Assembly: GCF_030272615.1 (NCBI RefSeq)
Contig: NC_081411.1
Span: 827,254,897-827,318,896 of the forward strand
Source of the DNA: Cryptomeria japonica
Lineage: Eukaryota > Streptophyta > Pinopsida > Cupressales > Cupressaceae
Length of the DNA: 64,000 nucleotides
Reading direction: 5' to 3'
Position 1 is the stretch's first letter; every line of letters begins with the position of its first letter. The notes beneath the pieces are model-generated. The model searched no databases and had not been told where the DNA came from. It was given only the letters and a program-made list of their open reading frames with translations. Both the position numbers and the translations under genes were made by a program. Shown in pieces: positions 35,501-45,380 of this stretch.

Positions 35501-35709
35501 GCTAAATAGGAAGGGCACATTTTAGGAGAGTTGTTAAGATCACTCTTAAAGTCTTCATCCTTAGAGCATGGGAGAGTCTCAAAGGGATTGGTAGCAACTC
35601 TTTTAGGCACTAAAATGTTGTTATAGATGGGGGGAGGTTCTTTAGGAGAAGGAAAAATTGAAACAAGGGAAGCTAACCCATTATCACATCTATGAAATGA
35701 ATGCATCAT
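32521..35709 (-). pseudogene. Polyprotein: low-complexity Gag-like, protease, G-patch
   Basis: One minus-strand frame of about 1,060 codons runs from 35709 to 32521, with stops in 35430-35380 and a single TGA near 33674 (CGA expected). The N-terminal ~500 residues are acidic and Ser/Pro-rich with degenerate internal repeats (SFKDLLPKHESLEKYV vs SFKDLPLKSETLESNV). An Asn run (from ATT repeats) precedes the protease, which has LVDNGSGLNV (active-site Asp with NG for S/TG; 33751-33780) and LLLGRPWLHS. After a Ser-rich linker comes a G-patch-like motif (GFHILAKSGYSGNGCG, then NEQGIKVPLE and FGLGY; about 33045-32920). G-patches next to protease occur in some retroviruses and plant retroelements and bind RNA. 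A hydrophobic tail may be read-through. Confidence 0.75.
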
Positions 35710-36030
35710 GACAACAATTTTCCTGTTTCAAATGATAACACCTGCAAAATAGAAGGAAATGTTTATTTTAACCAATGCAAGCACTTAGAATGTAGATTTA
35801 GAAAATGAAATTTATGATTCAAATGAGTTCCTAAATCAGATTTGAAATTATTGATCCCAATTAAGCTATCCACAAGTTCAACTTTGAATTGAAAAATTAG
35901 GGTTTTAGCAAAAATTTCCTCTAAATTTTTTAATCTTGCAAGAAATTAAAACTTGTAAATATAAATTTGAATTTGAAATAGCATAAACACTCAAATTTGA
36001 AAACATAAATCAGAATTAGAGAAGATTGGA
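35710..36030 (-). other. Leader of the protease/G-patch element
   Basis: AT-rich non-coding stretch between the primer site and the polyprotein start on the minus strand. The name 'leader' rests on position only. Confidence 0.6.
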
Positions 36031-36049
36031 GTTCACGTCGGGTTCACCA
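36031..36049 (-). other. Primer binding site
   Basis: The plus strand reads GTTCACGTCGGGTTCACCA, like a tRNA 3' end including CCA. The minus strand (TGGTGAACCCGACGTGAAC) starts four bases after the LTR end. I cannot name the tRNA without a comparison. Confidence 0.8.
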
Positions 36050-36053
36050 AAAA

Positions 36054-37645
36054 TGTGTGGGGGAAAAAGTGACACTAAGCAAACATGCCCTAATCTCACT
36101 TTCAATCACACACCTATGGAATACGAAAGAGCCTAGAGGTATCACACAATTGGCTACTTCTTTTTGTGGAAGAGAGAGCCATGGGCTACCTATTAGGATT
36201 TCTATTCCTTTGTTGCAAATGATAGATAGAATGATGCAAGTTCAACTATTAACCCTAAAGTGTAAGTATGAACTAGTAACTTTGAGCACAAGATTGTAGA
36301 ATTGAGATTTAACGATGAACAATTGTAAGGATAAGAGGAGAAATGTAAATGTGTACCTTGAATGGATTTGATTCTGCAAGATCTATCACTGAAGCCGGAA
36401 GCCTAAAATACTGAAGCTGCTACCTCTGAAACTACCAAAATTCACTGAAATGGACAGGGACCAAGGCGCCCAACGCCCCTATCCTGGCAAGACCAGGGCG
36501 CCCCACGCCCCTGTCCTATCTTTCTGGGTTGGAATTTGGTGTGAAGTTCTATCTCGGTCCACTTCTGTCGGATCTGCAACTTGTGGCGTCCTTCGAATTC
36601 AGAAATCTGCACTTATATCTGAAAAGGGTTGTAGGTGGCTATATAGGGTTTTGCCTTAGTCAAACCCCCACTTTGGTGATTTCCACCTCCACAAATAGCC
36701 AAGTTGTATAGTAAAATTTTTGTGTGCAGACCTTGTGTGTGTGCAAGATCCTAAAATGAAAGTACACAAACTAGAGCAACCTACAAAGTAAACCATAATT
36801 GCTTGTAATTGACAAAGTAAAATGCTCTAAATCAAGATGCAAAGTGATCTAAAGCATGAGTGCAAAGGATGTAATGAAGCTTGTGCAAAGACATGAAAAC
36901 AACATGAAACCATACCCAACCCCAAGGGAGGGGTACAAGCCAATCTTCAATCGGTGATCTCTTATTGTTCTTCTATGTCTTCAAAGCCCTCAGTTGATGA
37001 ATGAAATTGAATGCTTGATTAATTTATGTTGAGTGTTGTTGAAGATCCCACAAGACTTTCTCTTTTGCTACCATGCCTTCCTTCTTGTTGCTTGTTGTTG
37101 TTATCTCCATTCATGATTCTTCCTTATATGTCTCTTATATCCTTTCAATTGAGAAAAGAGAGTCTTTATATAGGAAACCCTAGGTCTTAATTTCACTTTA
37201 GGCCGACTTAGAGATTGAATCTCCCACCAATTTCTTGGGGTTAAGCTTTATTTTATGATTGGATCACGCTCCTAAAATTTTGGGAAAAATGTCCGAGACC
37301 GTGTGCACTCCGGGTGCCATGGTCCTGACAACTTTTCACCAAATTTTTAGGGCCATCAAATATGATGATTTTAGAGAGAATCCTGAAGTTACAGCTGATT
37401 TCAAGATGTTTTGACCCCCGAAATCAGGCCTTAAAGTTCAAAATAGGACCTAATTAGGGTTTTAGATTAAATGATGTATTGGAAGAATAAAATGAAAGGG
37501 GCACACTTTAATGAAAAGGGCCCAACTTTATGATATGGGAGATGATAAAATAGAACCTTAGACCTAATTAATTTAATTAATTAAGTGCTAAACTAGGTGT
37601 GAAATTGTACCAACCTAGTAAGTGCATACAATTTACGACGCTACA
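36054..37645 (-). repeat. 5' LTR of the protease/G-patch element
   Basis: Plus-strand TGTGTGGGGGAAAAAG to ACGACGCTACA. It lacks the 46-bp segment of the other copy; a deletion between the two GTGCTAAA words would produce this. Most other differences are transitions, including CG to TG or CA. Confidence 0.9.
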
Positions 37646-39850
37646 ACTTCAAAATCACTATAGAATAACTCAAAGTATGTTAATGAAAAATAAAAATAAT
37701 GACAAGAAAATTTTCCATGATATCACAAAGTATTTTGTTGCTTCCCTAGGACGACAAGACAATACATCATAAAGTCTTATAAATACTATAGTCCTATCAA
37801 CCTTTAATAAATAACTTATATAACCCAACGTATTGTCTCAAGATAAAAAGACAACACACAAAGTCTTTGTATTGATATCTAATTACAATTTTAATAGTTC
37901 TTCTTTGAAATAATGAAATAAAGCTCAAAGTCTTCAAATAGTTATCCCTTTTACTAACTCTATTTCACAAATGTTGAAATGTAACATAGTTTACGAGACA
38001 AAATTTGATCTACTCCTTAATAATACTTCTGTAAAATTCTTTTACTTGATCAAAACAATATTTCACAACAAGAATGACATAAGAACACTTTCACAATAAA
38101 CCACAATGTATTCAACACAAAGTCTAATGCCAAAACATCCTTCTTATTTGATCAAATTTGTAAAATAACAATATGAACTCAAAGTCTCACTTTTCTCTTC
38201 ACTTCAATAGAATCTTGTTGCATAAGATTAAATTTTAAAATTAAAATGACTACCCTCATATATATAGGAGAGGGGCAATGAGCTAATCTAGGAAAGCTAC
38301 AAAAAACTATGGCTGTCAAAAATGAGTCCTACTTAACTTAGAACTTGTGCATATTTTAGATGCAAAAACATAAATACAAAATGACACTTGAAGTGTCATT
38401 TGAAATTACAAAATGCGACTACACTAGAGATGGATAAAAGAGACTAAGTTTCTAGAGCCTTGTCTCATTTCCAACATTCTTCACCAATGGAGTCTTTGTG
38501 TCCTCACTTGGTAGCCCATACTTTAAAATTATTAGGTCCTGGTATATGGAATCTAATGTCTGAAATGGAGTTGTGGGAATGTATTTGAGGAATTCTCGAA
38601 GTTAGACAAAAAAAGACCAAAAATTGCTAATCGATATTTAAAACCCAACTTGCGCAAAGGATGGCTTAACATATGTAAATCGGACTTACAACCTCAATTT
38701 ACACAAGTGTGTGAATTTGGTGTAAATCATGATGTATAGGAGGGGATTTTTTACCTCTAAGATGATAAATCCTAGAGAAAAAGTCAATCTGTCACTACCT
38801 CACTTATATTGGCTTTAAGGGTGAGCCAAGGGATAACAACAAAATTAAACTATACTTGGAAAAATAATTAAACAATTAAAATGCAAAAATGATGAAATAT
38901 AAAAACTTGAACTAACAGTGCGATACAAAATTAGAAGTAGGTTATACCAGAGAACCGAGAAGGTCTAGGGTTTCGGACACTAGTGCAGTGCATTGTCATC
39001 TGTACAGCTAGAGAATATAGAATCTTACAAAAAGCTAACAATCACCCTCTTCGGCTACATAGACCTTGTTTGTGGCCTACACACACACAGAGGGAGGAAA
39101 ATGTTGGGGTTGTATAGGGGTCTGCCTCAGTCAAAACACCATTTTGGTGTTTCCACCTCCACGAACAGCCAGATAGATAGATTGGATAAAATATAATAGA
39201 TAAAAATGTAAATAGAAATTTTACTTCGCTTAATGAAATCAACCTGCTATTGCAAGTAGATAAAAATAATATATTGATAAGACAAATGCACCTATATGAT
39301 AGATACACTTAGAGATACGATGGATAAATTGAATGCAATAAAAAAAATAGATTAATGATAAAGAGAAGACAAGGCATGTAGGCAAACCCCCCTTTTTGAG
39401 ATACGAGAGTGATGAATCTCAAGATATGTGCTTGTTGTTTCAAGATGATTGCAAGAGTGTTGTAGATAGAGATAGATTGATAGTGCTTGTAGAGTCTTCA
39501 AGAGAGCATATATGAGAGATTAAAGAGAGCCCAAATAGAACTAAGAATCCAAGAGAGAGAACCCCTCAAAATGAGAAAGGAAGGACTTTTAAGGTTGGGA
39601 AGAGGCGCAGAGAGCCATTACAACCAAGGGACACATGACAAAAGGCTTTTGACTAATTGTAGGATGTAAGATTCTGTGAATCTATCAAGATGTTAGCATG
39701 GTGCACTGTCATCTTCCCAAAGATGGGTCTAAATGAGATTTTAAGGCAAATAGGGTACTTTGTCTTCAGGGCCCATGATGCCAAAATGATGAGATTTTGA
39801 TCATGAATTTGTCATTAATACACTAGATGCCATTCATAAGTGTCATAAAT
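37646..39850. other. Non-coding flank with a degraded LTR-like segment
   Basis: No coding motif. A perfect inverted repeat with 11-bp arms (AAATGACACTT and its complement, one-base loop) lies at 38379-38401. Near 39100-39170 the text TCAGTCAAA...CACC, TTTTGGTG, TTTCCACCTCCACGAACAGCC parallels 29680-29725 in the LTR above. A distantly related LTR, probably also minus strand, is therefore embedded here, but its ends cannot be placed. Confidence 0.5.
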
Positions 39851-40304
39851 GCACTAGGTGTAATTTAGGACACAACACAGATTTACAAACCTAATTTACA
39901 CTTGAGTGAACAAGTTTAGTGCAAATGTGTAGTAAGGACTTGTAAGTCCTAACTGTAATTGTGAGTGGTAGTATTACTAGCGGCAAGGAGTACATTTATA
40001 ATCCTAAACTACACCTAAGAAGTGTCATACAAGAAAAGTGTAGTTCAGGTTTGTAAACTTGGTCTACACTTGTGCATACAATTGACAAAACAAAGTAGTG
40101 GTGTAGGTCAGGTTTATAAACCTGAACTACACCTCTAATGAAAACAAAGGTAGGGCAGGTGTAGATAGTGTATTTTAGGTTTGTAAACCCGACCTACACC
40201 TAGCATGAGTTTTTTTGCATGACTATGAAGTGGTGTAAATCAAGGTTACAAACCCGATTTGTACCTGACTATAAAAATTTGAAGCGAAGTTTAATTCAGG
40301 TTTG
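39851..40304. repeat. Array of ~32-bp palindromes (GTGTAG...CTACAC)
   Basis: Inverted-repeat units of the form GTGTAG-TCAGGTTT then GTAAACCTGA-CTACAC recur, for example at 40038-40070, 40101-40132 and 40168-40200, with weaker copies at 39869-39900 and 40232-40265. Spacing is roughly 60-70 bp. The last unit is cut by the Tat-like insertion and its other half continues at 60458 (GTTTGTAACCCGGATTTACAC). Confidence 0.75.
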
Positions 40305-41116
40305 TGTTACCGCGTCATTTATTCTTCATGGCGAGAGTGGGTCATCTTTTCCTTTTTATGTTGGAGTCCTAGTTCATGCCATATTACCTTGGTTCAAGTC
40401 CTTAATGCTTCCTCAAATACTTTTTCTAGTCGTTCAAGTCAAATTCAAACAATTGATTGAACTCCTTGAACACGTCGAACCGTTCTAAATTGGGTTCGAG
40501 AGGTTCATTTAGGCTCAATAGGTTCCTAGGTGTTCAGAAGTAGTTTTTCCTAAGTGTTTTGCAGCGGCTCTTTAATAAAGTTTTTCCTGTTCGGTGATAT
40601 AACATTTGTGTTGAACTTATTGAACTGAGTTCAAAGGGTTCAACTATGTTCAACATGTTCAGCATGGCAAGTGGTCAACAATTTGACACAGCGTACATCT
40701 TGAACTACTTGAACACTCAAGAAGTTGGTTCAAGATGTTCATACGGGTTCAATGTTGGTGGGTCCCACGGTTTCTAATGTTTTGAGAAGTGCATTTATTG
40801 CTAAATATGGAGAGGCAGAACCATATTGTAAAGTGATGTCATTCTTTGGCTTTTTTGAAATAAGTGAACATTTCAGGAACTAGCAGTTTCTTAAAGTATG
40901 CCGCCATGCATTCAATGCATGCGTGCGGGGGTCTAATCTACCAATTTGCTGCGTTCGGAATGAAATTGCGAAATCATTGCATTTAATGTGTCTGTATCAT
41001 TACCTTTCTCGATAAGGTATGAAAATCATTTGTGTTCTGCATTTTCTACTTGCTACTGGAGTTTTGTTTATGTTATCCCTGGATAGGAGTCTTTCTTGCT
41101 GCTAGCCATCATCCGG

Positions 41117-41138
41117 TTATATAACTGTGAAGGTGAGT
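41117..41138 (+). promoter_or_regulatory. TATA-like box and splice-donor-like site upstream of ORF1
   Basis: TTATATAAC (41117-41125) and AAGGTGAGT (donor consensus at 41133) lie ~100 bp before the ORF1 ATG, and both are kept in the 3' LTR (~52096-52118). They suggest transcription or splicing signals near ORF1. The spacing makes it unlikely that both are used by one transcript. This is motif reading only. Confidence 0.35.
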
Positions 41139-41229
41139 CTTTCCTTATTTTCTCTAGTGTTTTCCCTTGCATTTTCTCTCATATAGAAGGTTTCACTGCA
41201 ATCAAATTTAGGTTTCTTGTTTTGAAATC

Positions 41230-44200
41230 ATGAAGTCCACCCTGCACTTGTTTGGAAACATCTTTAGCTTGGCGTCCATAGAAGCCATAGTTAGTGATAC
41301 TGACCTAAAAGGAGAGAACCTTGAAGATTTGAAAGAAAGGGTGTTCAAGGGTGTTGATAAGTCTTTTTGTATAGAGATTTTGAGTAGTGGACTTTTAGAA
41401 GCCACAGCCTTTCCTCCAGCAATTCCTTGTCCAGAGTTGGTTTGGGAGTGTATTGCTAGATATGACCCTGTATCTGAAACTATTAAGAGAGATAATGGCG
41501 AAACCCTTCTTGCTATTAATTGTGAGGTAACTGCTTTAGTTTTCAAGATACCGGATTACCAGTTTTCTAATTTCTCTCCTGTCCAGTCAATTAGTGATTT
41601 CAATGCAAATAGAGCCGGACACAGGAATAATGTGGCGAAGTTCTGGTTGAAGGTCCCTCAGAGAGGTGGTTCTAGGCTACCTAAAAAGCCAAACAAGAAC
41701 CACATGTTGCCACAAATTCACAATGTGATGCTTCTGTTACATTGAGCCATAGGTTCCTGCTGAAGCTTATAGCTTTGATGATTGGATATATTGCTATGTG
41801 CAATTAGTTCTGGAAGGAAAACAATATTTGGATTGGGCAGAGTCAATTGCTGATTCAATGAGAGAGTAGTTGAGTCTAGCCAAGCAGTTTCAACAAAACT
41901 TCTTCATGTCCTCATATCTTTTGTATTGTCTGGCCTATGTTAAAGGGTTAACGGGTATACCCAAGCAGACCACTAAGGAAGATGTTCCCATGTATGAGTT
42001 TTATCCAATGCTGCAAAAAGACAATGCCCTACAAGATTTCAGAAGGGTACACAATGCATTCTTGGGTGATATGTGTCATGAACTGAAGGGTACAAAGGCC
42101 AAATGGATTTCAGATGATGCACAAACCTTGATTAAGAAGTTCAGTAGTTTTTACATCAAGTTCCCACGCTTTTTCTATATACGGGTAGGAGGCTTTGAAG
42201 AGGAACCCTTCAAGCTTCCGCACTTTTGTTCTGATTGTTTTGTTCTAGCAGAAGTATGCAGACAACTGACCTCTGTGGTCAAGAAGGCACAACCTAAAGA
42301 CAAGTGGGAAGGTCATTTTCCAATACAATTGGGAGTGTTGTCTTGTAATTCAATGTCTGATGCACTAAGTATAGGAGCATATCTTAGAAATTTTAATTTC
42401 TCTCTGTATTCTAAAAGAAAAGGGTTTGACAATAAAGGATTTTCTTGGAGCCTTGGCTTAATGCCTTATCTTCCCACGCCATAGTTAGAGGATTTATGGG
42501 AAGACTGTTTAGATGAACTTGAAGTCTTCAAAAGAGAAAACATGAGATTGGTGCTGGAACAGGTTATCTCTTTGCAAATAAGGTTAGATATTAAAGGAAT
42601 TGAAGAGGATTATCTTGAACTGTTTGAACTAGGGTATTTAGCCCATGCAGAGACTGAAATGCCCCCAATTAATTGGGATGAGGAGGAAAATGATGACATA
42701 CAATTGAGAACCAAATGAGTTCTGGAAAGAACCGTGGCATGGGTGGCTAAAAAGAAAGCAATGAAGCTAGGTGCCAAGTCCCTTTCTGCAAGAAATATAT
42801 CTTCACCAAAATGACCTTCTAACAGTGCTCTTGTTCATGCAAGTAAGGAAATCAAGTCGGCTCAGCCTAGACACAGGTCCAGCCCAACTCTGGATTTCAG
42901 TACCCCTCGGCATACTCGATCACATAGTGTTGCCCAAAGGAAGATGGACCAGGTCAAGGATATGGGAGTAAAAGATGTCATGCTTGAGGCTCAGATCTTC
43001 AAAATTGAAGATTTGGATGGTGAAGTTGCTTGTGCTCTGGACTCCCAAATGGTGACTGTGGCTACGATGCCACCACTGAAAATGATTGAAGGAACTACAC
43101 ATCCTGCTGTGACTCCTAAATGGTTAACAACCTCAGTGAACAAGAAAAGGAGCTTTCTTCCTATGACCATTCTAATTCAGGAGATGGTTGCCAAATACTC
43201 TAAGAAGAATCCAAAGCCAAAGAGGTTCAAGACCACCGCTCACCTGAACAACGACGAAGAAACTGGTAAATGGACGGCAGAAATTGCCTCTTAGAAACCA
43301 AAAGATGAGAACAAAGAGGCCGGTTCTGATGATTTTGAAATCACAAAAGTAGAGTTGGGAAAGATGAGCAGGGATACAGATAACCATTTCTTCCAAGTGT
43401 CAACGAAGAAAATGCTTACTCGATCAGAGAAGGATGGACGGGAGAAAAGAGAACTTAAAAGACACATAAGTGTTTTGGCTTAGTTCATCGATGGTATCGA
43501 TTGCCTTGGAGCAATTCCAATATCCCATGCCACTGAGAATTTTGACCCAACTTCTCCGAAAAACAAGAAGTTGATAAACCAAGTTCAATGGGCTAAGAGC
43601 ATCGCTGAAGCGATTGAGAAGTGGATTGAACAAGTAATCAAAGATGGTGAAAAATACATTACCAACTCTCAGAAGTTGTGTGATGAAGTATAAATCCTGA
43701 CTTCTGAAATCCAAAACCAGCTTGTACCATGGGAGAAAGAGGAGCACAAATGGAAAAATGTCCTGCCTCTGTTTACCAAAATCGAAGAGTATGGGACTAC
43801 CAAATTTCTGACAGAACATTCAATTAAGCTGGTAGCTGATGAATGCCAACTTTTCATGCTAAAGAAAACTATCATGTGGTGGGTGCTCACCTTTCAGTCG
43901 ATAATTACGGATGCAAGAACCTCCGTCTATGAACTCCAAGATTTGCAAAGTAGTATAGTCAAGGATAATAAAGTGTTTAATCCCGATCATGACTGGGAGT
44001 TAGGAATCTGTGGGTCAAGTACACAAGAAGTAGTCAAATCCTTCCGGTTGAACATGGAGAAGATCAGAGTCAAGAGTAGTTTCATGCTGAGGATATAACC
44101 AAGATGGCTAGGATCGAATCTATGGTTTTCATTGGGAACGATCAATTGCCGAAGCACTCAGAGAAGATGGTGCAACACAAGTGGAATAAAGAAGTGACAA

Positions 44201-44307
44201 AGGCAAAACTCAATGCAATGAAAGTCCCAAGCCAATCAATGATCCAGGAACTCACAGCCGCTCATGATGCCTGCGAAGACGGAGAAGATGATGATGATGG
44301 AATATGA
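41230..44307 (+). pseudogene. ORF1 (5' LTR copy), large protein of unknown function
   Basis: From ATG 41230 a frame of ~1,025 codons is broken by a TGA and one inserted base near 41743-41775, TAG 41867, TAG 42482, TGA 42716, TGA 42812, TAG near 43294, TAG 43481, TAA 43691 and a deleted base near 44090. The N-terminal half is globular (ARYDPVSETIKRDNGETLLA; FSSFYIKFPRFFYIRVGGFE). The C-terminal half is Lys/Glu-rich and helical (ISHATENFDPTS; EIQNQLVPWEKEEHKW) and ends in an acidic tail (EDGEDDDDGI). It resembles plant transposon-associated proteins in style but I recognise no named domain. Ogre-type elements have an ORF upstream of gag, but internal to the LTRs; here it is within the LTR. Confidence 0.7.
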
Positions 44308-45242
44308 CATAATGCATCCACTTAGGGCTAGTTTTCTTTATTTTTTTTTTAAAATTCATAGTTATGAAAAAACTTCAGGACAACTGTCCCAAAATACTTT
44401 CTATTGGTTTCGTAACTGTTTTATCGGGGAGTGGTCGAGTTTTCAGGGAGACCTCCCCTGTTTAGACTATAAATTAAGTAAAATAGATGGTAGAAGGGTT
44501 AGATTTTGGTAACTAATTCTGTGAACTTCGACTGAGTGTTTGTTTTGATATTTTCTGTTCTTAATCAAAGGAAGAATCAGATGGTTGAGATCTGTGGTGG
44601 AAAAAGATTGGTAGATGTATCATTGTGTCTTTGATTACATAAAGATATATATATGAAATCTGATCATATTTGTTTTGGGGGAGAAGAAAGATCTATGTAT
44701 TTTGAATCCGAATAGATAACATTTCTTTGCATATGTTCATTGATCAAGTAACAGTAATTGATCATTTCATTGCAGTATTTCATTTTTCCTCTGATGTTCT
44801 TTCCTTTGAATGTATTGTTTACTCTAGAAAAGATTCATGATTGAGGGTGGATTTATTTTCCTTGAATTTTCTCGTCTTTATTTTGGAAGAAGTATATTGA
44901 ACTTTGTTTCAGTTGTTGTAGTTACATGCATTGAAAATTAAGAAAATAGTTTCCATTATTTATGAGACATGAGGAAAGTTACAGCCTTTCATCCAAGAAT
45001 GAAATAGGCGGCCTTACACACTTTCTGGTTAAAAGCTTTTCATTTGGATATAAATAAAAACAAAAACACATTTTATGAAAAATCTAGATAGGGAGCTGTA
45101 CCTAGGCAAAAATTCAGAGGGAAGTGATTTGAACAAACATTTACCCAACTGTTCAGTGAACTATTTGTTCTTAAAAGAAGGTAACAGAGTTTTAAAATTA
45201 ATCATTAAAAACAAAGAGCAAATCTGTTCACTAATAGATTTT

Positions 45243-45260
45243 TGACGACTCTGCTGGGGA
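45243..45260 (+). other. Primer binding site of the Tat-like element
   Basis: TGACGACTCTGCTGGGGA begins six bases after the 5' LTR end. It resembles the TGGCGACTC-GCTGGGGA sites of Ogre/Tat elements, which are Arg-tRNA type as I recall; a G-to-A change (TGGCG to TGACG) is apparent. Confidence 0.75.
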
Positions 45261-45380
45261 GTGAAACAAAGAGAAAACCAATTTTTCAATAGACCAGTAT
45301 GTCATAAACGTGAGCCCATAATAAGCAAAAGTGCTTGGAGTGCAGGAAGATTGTTGAGATTGAGTCTTGTTTGAAGTAAC

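Larger units (their letters stand above)
29077..37645 (-). mobile_element. Non-autonomous gypsy-like element with protease and G-patch
   Basis: Two highly similar LTRs (29077-30714 and 36054-37645) enclose a minus-strand polyprotein with an aspartic protease and a G-patch, but no RT, RNase H or integrase. On the minus strand the LTR starts TGTAGC and ends in CACACA. A primer site adjoins the right LTR and a polypurine tract the left one, so the element reads right to left. Flanking 5-mers ACAAC and ACTTC agree at only three of five bases, so no clear TSD is present. Total length is about 8.6 kb. Confidence 0.85.
40305..45236 (+). repeat. 5' LTR (4,932 bp) containing ORF1
   Basis: It aligns collinearly with 51268-60457 once the nested copia is removed: upstream block (40305-41229 vs 51268-52207, the 3' copy ~15 bp longer), ORF1, and a 929-bp downstream block (44308-45236 vs 59529-60457). 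Differences are mainly transitions. The end is CTAATA here and CTAACA in the 3' copy. A primer site follows directly, so the border is secure and ORF1 lies inside the LTR. Confidence 0.9.

Noticed and set aside
36031-36049. Partial tRNA gene (sequence ending in CCA)
   Set aside because: Only the 3' end is present and it adjoins an LTR; it is a primer binding site. The same holds for 6585, 45243, 53752 and 62622.
29072-37650. TSD for the protease/G-patch element (ACAAC/ACTTC)
   Set aside because: Only three of five bases agree, no better than could arise by chance; not claimed.
43424-43819. Minus-strand ORFs antisense to ORF1 (also 58644-59039)
   Set aside because: Mirror ORFs of a Lys/Glu-rich coding strand; present in both LTR copies only because ORF1 is.
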